Of a DNA stretch of 64,000 nt, positions 62,090 through 64,000 are shown piece after piece (the stretch's first letter is position 1; each line of letters starts with the position of its first letter). A model generated the notes under the pieces. It had not been told where the DNA came from and made no database searches. It saw only the letters and a program-made list of their open reading frames with translations. This stretch comes from Varroa destructor (taxonomy: Eukaryota > Arthropoda > Arachnida > Mesostigmata > Varroidae), in NCBI RefSeq assembly GCF_002443255.2, contig NW_019211457.1, forward strand, positions 35,284,105 to 35,348,104. Direction: 5' to 3'. Made by a program: the position numbers and the translations under genes.

Positions 62090-62460
62090 CCCAGCACTTG
62101 AAGGACGTTGACAGAGTGTTACAAATCACTAGTGAATTTTTTTCCGAGAAAGCCCCATTGGTTTTCACCGGGCGCATCCCTTCTTAGCGTGGAAAGTACC
62201 GAAATTTAGAATTAGTTAACGTCTGGTTAAACAAAACTATACAATCACAAGTTTTGTTTAACACAGGCAAAACAGCGAATAGAGCAGTGCAATTGAGTTT
62301 AACGTAAAGCAGCCTTTTTTTTAGTAGGCCAGTTTGACAGAAGAAACTTTCTAGAAAGATCAAAACCACGAAAAGCCGTAGGTACAATTTCGAAGTTGTG
62401 CAGTTTCAATGATCTGATTATATCCCTTTCCAAATGCACTGCACTAGTAAAGAACCACAC
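62090..62460 (-). other. Weak look-alikes of upstream MEMO1 exons
   Basis: On the minus strand, HLERDIIRSLKLHNFEIVPT (near 62.4 kb) resembles the family's HLPY...F-x-I-(I/V)-P segment. PVKTNGAFSEKNSLVICN ... SFKCWG (near 62.1-62.17 kb) resembles its PVLVGALSE ... SDFCHWG segment. The order and strand are right for exons upstream of 61972. The frames are shifted and the splice borders poor. This could be a decayed duplicate exon or chance. Confidence 0.22.
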
Positions 62461-62617
62461 ATTTATACCTTTGAAAAACCACCCATGCTCGTAAATTGTA
62501 AATTCAATGCGCGACATTGAAAACACGATCATATAGATCATATCCTTCAGCCCTTATCCTTCAGTTCAGATCGTATCCTTCAGTTACATAAAAATGCATG
62601 TAAAAACGCTTATTTGG

Positions 62618-62644
62618 CTTGGACAGTTAAATAAACTGTCCAAG
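62618..62644. other. Perfect 11-bp inverted repeat (hairpin)
   Basis: CTTGGACAGTT and AACTGTCCAAG are separated by AAATA. Function unknown. Confidence 0.8.
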
Positions 62645-64000
62645 TTTAATTATTTTGTGTGCTTTTTCCATTACTATTATTTACTGCTGATACTAGTTTT
62701 TCTATTTTAATACATATTACGTTTTCATATGATAGCAAGGAAAATATATTTCATATAGTTTCGTTGCTATTATTAATTATCTTTTTTAATTAATAATCTT
62801 AGGTATTTTATGAATGAATGAGGTTATTTTGCCTATATGCAGCACCAACGTTAGTGCTAAAGTTCATTTGGAAGTGACTTGAATCGCTCACATGCAACTT
62901 AATTATCGGTGGAGAATATATTACCTCTCATACAGCAAGCTGCTAATTTAAAAATTTTGTGAGCTAAATTTTTAACTAAAAAAATCTTATGGAAGAGCTC
63001 CTGTAAAAGCTAAAGAAACAATGTTGAGGGTTGTACTGGAAACTGACCTCTCACATATGCTTGCGCTTAATATTTAACGTATGTGAAAACAATATACATG
63101 TTCGCATTGGTAAAACAAACGGGTGCCATATAATTTACATAATAATAGATAAAGATAAAAATGAAAACGGACTCTCGCTTTTTTGCTCTCACGTTACAAC
63201 AGCGATTCATCCTTCCATCTTGTAATGAAAAACGGATTCTCTGCAGTAATCGCAGACACTTACATTATACATTTTCGATCATGCAACTATCCGGTGATAC
63301 ATCAGCACTAATTAAATGTAAAACGATAAAAGCTTATGATATCTGCTTGGCGGTCAAGTCCAGGGGTTACACACTGTAACTTCACAATTTCCGATTCATC
63401 TATTATGGCTGAAATGTTCTGTCAACAATTGACTGTCGACCTCAGATTGCAAAAATATGTAAACAAAAGTAAACCACCTCTCTGCACCTCAAAAATACAA
63501 CGGCAGACATGTACGAATTCAAACAAACAATGTTTATTGTCTATCGTCTACGATACGAAGGACATTACCTTCACCGATTACAATTTTTTTTAATTTCGGC
63601 AACTTATTGATGGCGAATTTTTTTAGTCGCAACGTGCTGTCACAATTGCCTGTCAAGGTGGTATGCTTCAGTTGCTATGACTAAATGGAAGTTGTAGGAA
63701 TGAATGGAAGTAGGCCTAATAAAAAAAAAGTTAAAGCCGTTAAAGCCTCATAAACAACAGTTGTACGCACTTCGACTGAGAACAACTTTACTTGTGGAAT
63801 AAGGCTGAACTAAGATTTTAGTTTAATAATTTCCCTATTAGACGACGCAATTATGTGTATATAATATAATGTCTATCCTTTAATGTATATTACAAAGAAG
63901 TTATAATACAGGATATCGTGTAGTACAGGATGACTACAGCATTAGTCTTTCCGGTAATAGAACAAATTGCTATTGCCGCTCTCGTGATCTCGACGCTAAT
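62645..64000. other. Stretch without a recognisable gene
   Basis: Short frames on both strands (for example 63336-63593 plus) with no family resemblance. I looked on the minus strand for N-terminal MEMO1 exons and did not find them. Confidence 0.45.

Noticed and set aside
1..64000. CRISPR arrays, bacterial operons, rRNA
   Set aside because: No regularly spaced repeats, no Shine-Dalgarno-led gene clusters and no rRNA-like conserved blocks were seen. Gene structure is eukaryotic throughout.

Overview
This window is AT-rich genomic DNA from an animal. Genes are split by GT-AG introns, (TA)n runs and old repeats are common, and there are no bacterial-style operons. The best-resolved gene encodes a STAT transcription factor of the STAT5/6-like type found in invertebrates. 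Two mitochondrial tyrosyl-tRNA synthetase genes and the last exon of a MEMO1-family gene are also clear. I infer an invertebrate, probably an arthropod; the species cannot be named from the sequence.

Layout. 1-3.8 kb holds no gene I can support, apart from a tRNA-derived SINE near 1.74-1.92 kb. An N gap lies at 3799-3823. From 3.8 to about 12.8 kb there is an array of diverged copies of one intron-containing gene that I do not recognise. Copy 1 runs on the minus strand (3.8-6.6 kb) and is broken by stops. Copy 2 runs on the plus strand (about 6.98-9.6 kb) and is open through five exons. A third, less certain copy runs on the minus strand (12.8 down to about 9.6 kb). A second SINE copy sits inside copy 1.

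13.6-23.5 kb holds two divergently transcribed paralogues of mitochondrial TyrRS, head to head about 1.4 kb apart. Their three introns match in phase. The minus copy (368 codons) has good active-site motifs but lacks the C-terminal S4-like tRNA-binding domain. The plus copy (468 codons) is full length, has a changed GDPSGR motif, and has much larger introns that contain other open frames.

24-30 kb is mostly non-coding. STAT starts at a CG-rich 5' exon (ATG at 30457), has a 6.6-kb first intron, and encodes the core domains in exons at 37.1-40.8 kb. It has at least two possible C-terminal exons. One, at 42.2 kb, ends in UGA followed by an in-frame Q-rich extension. The other, at 50.3 kb, encodes a short acidic tail. 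The intron between them holds a decayed non-LTR retrotransposon endonuclease. A possible minus-strand membrane-protein gene lies inside STAT intron 1.

50.5-64 kb is poorly resolved. It holds some exon-like open frames (57.75-58.1 kb, 59.4-59.8 kb) and the minus-strand MEMO1 terminal exon at 61.65-61.97 kb, whose upstream exons are probably beyond the window.

All exon joins were made by hand from splice signals, phase and paralogue comparison. No homology search was run. Family assignments rest on remembered family motifs.
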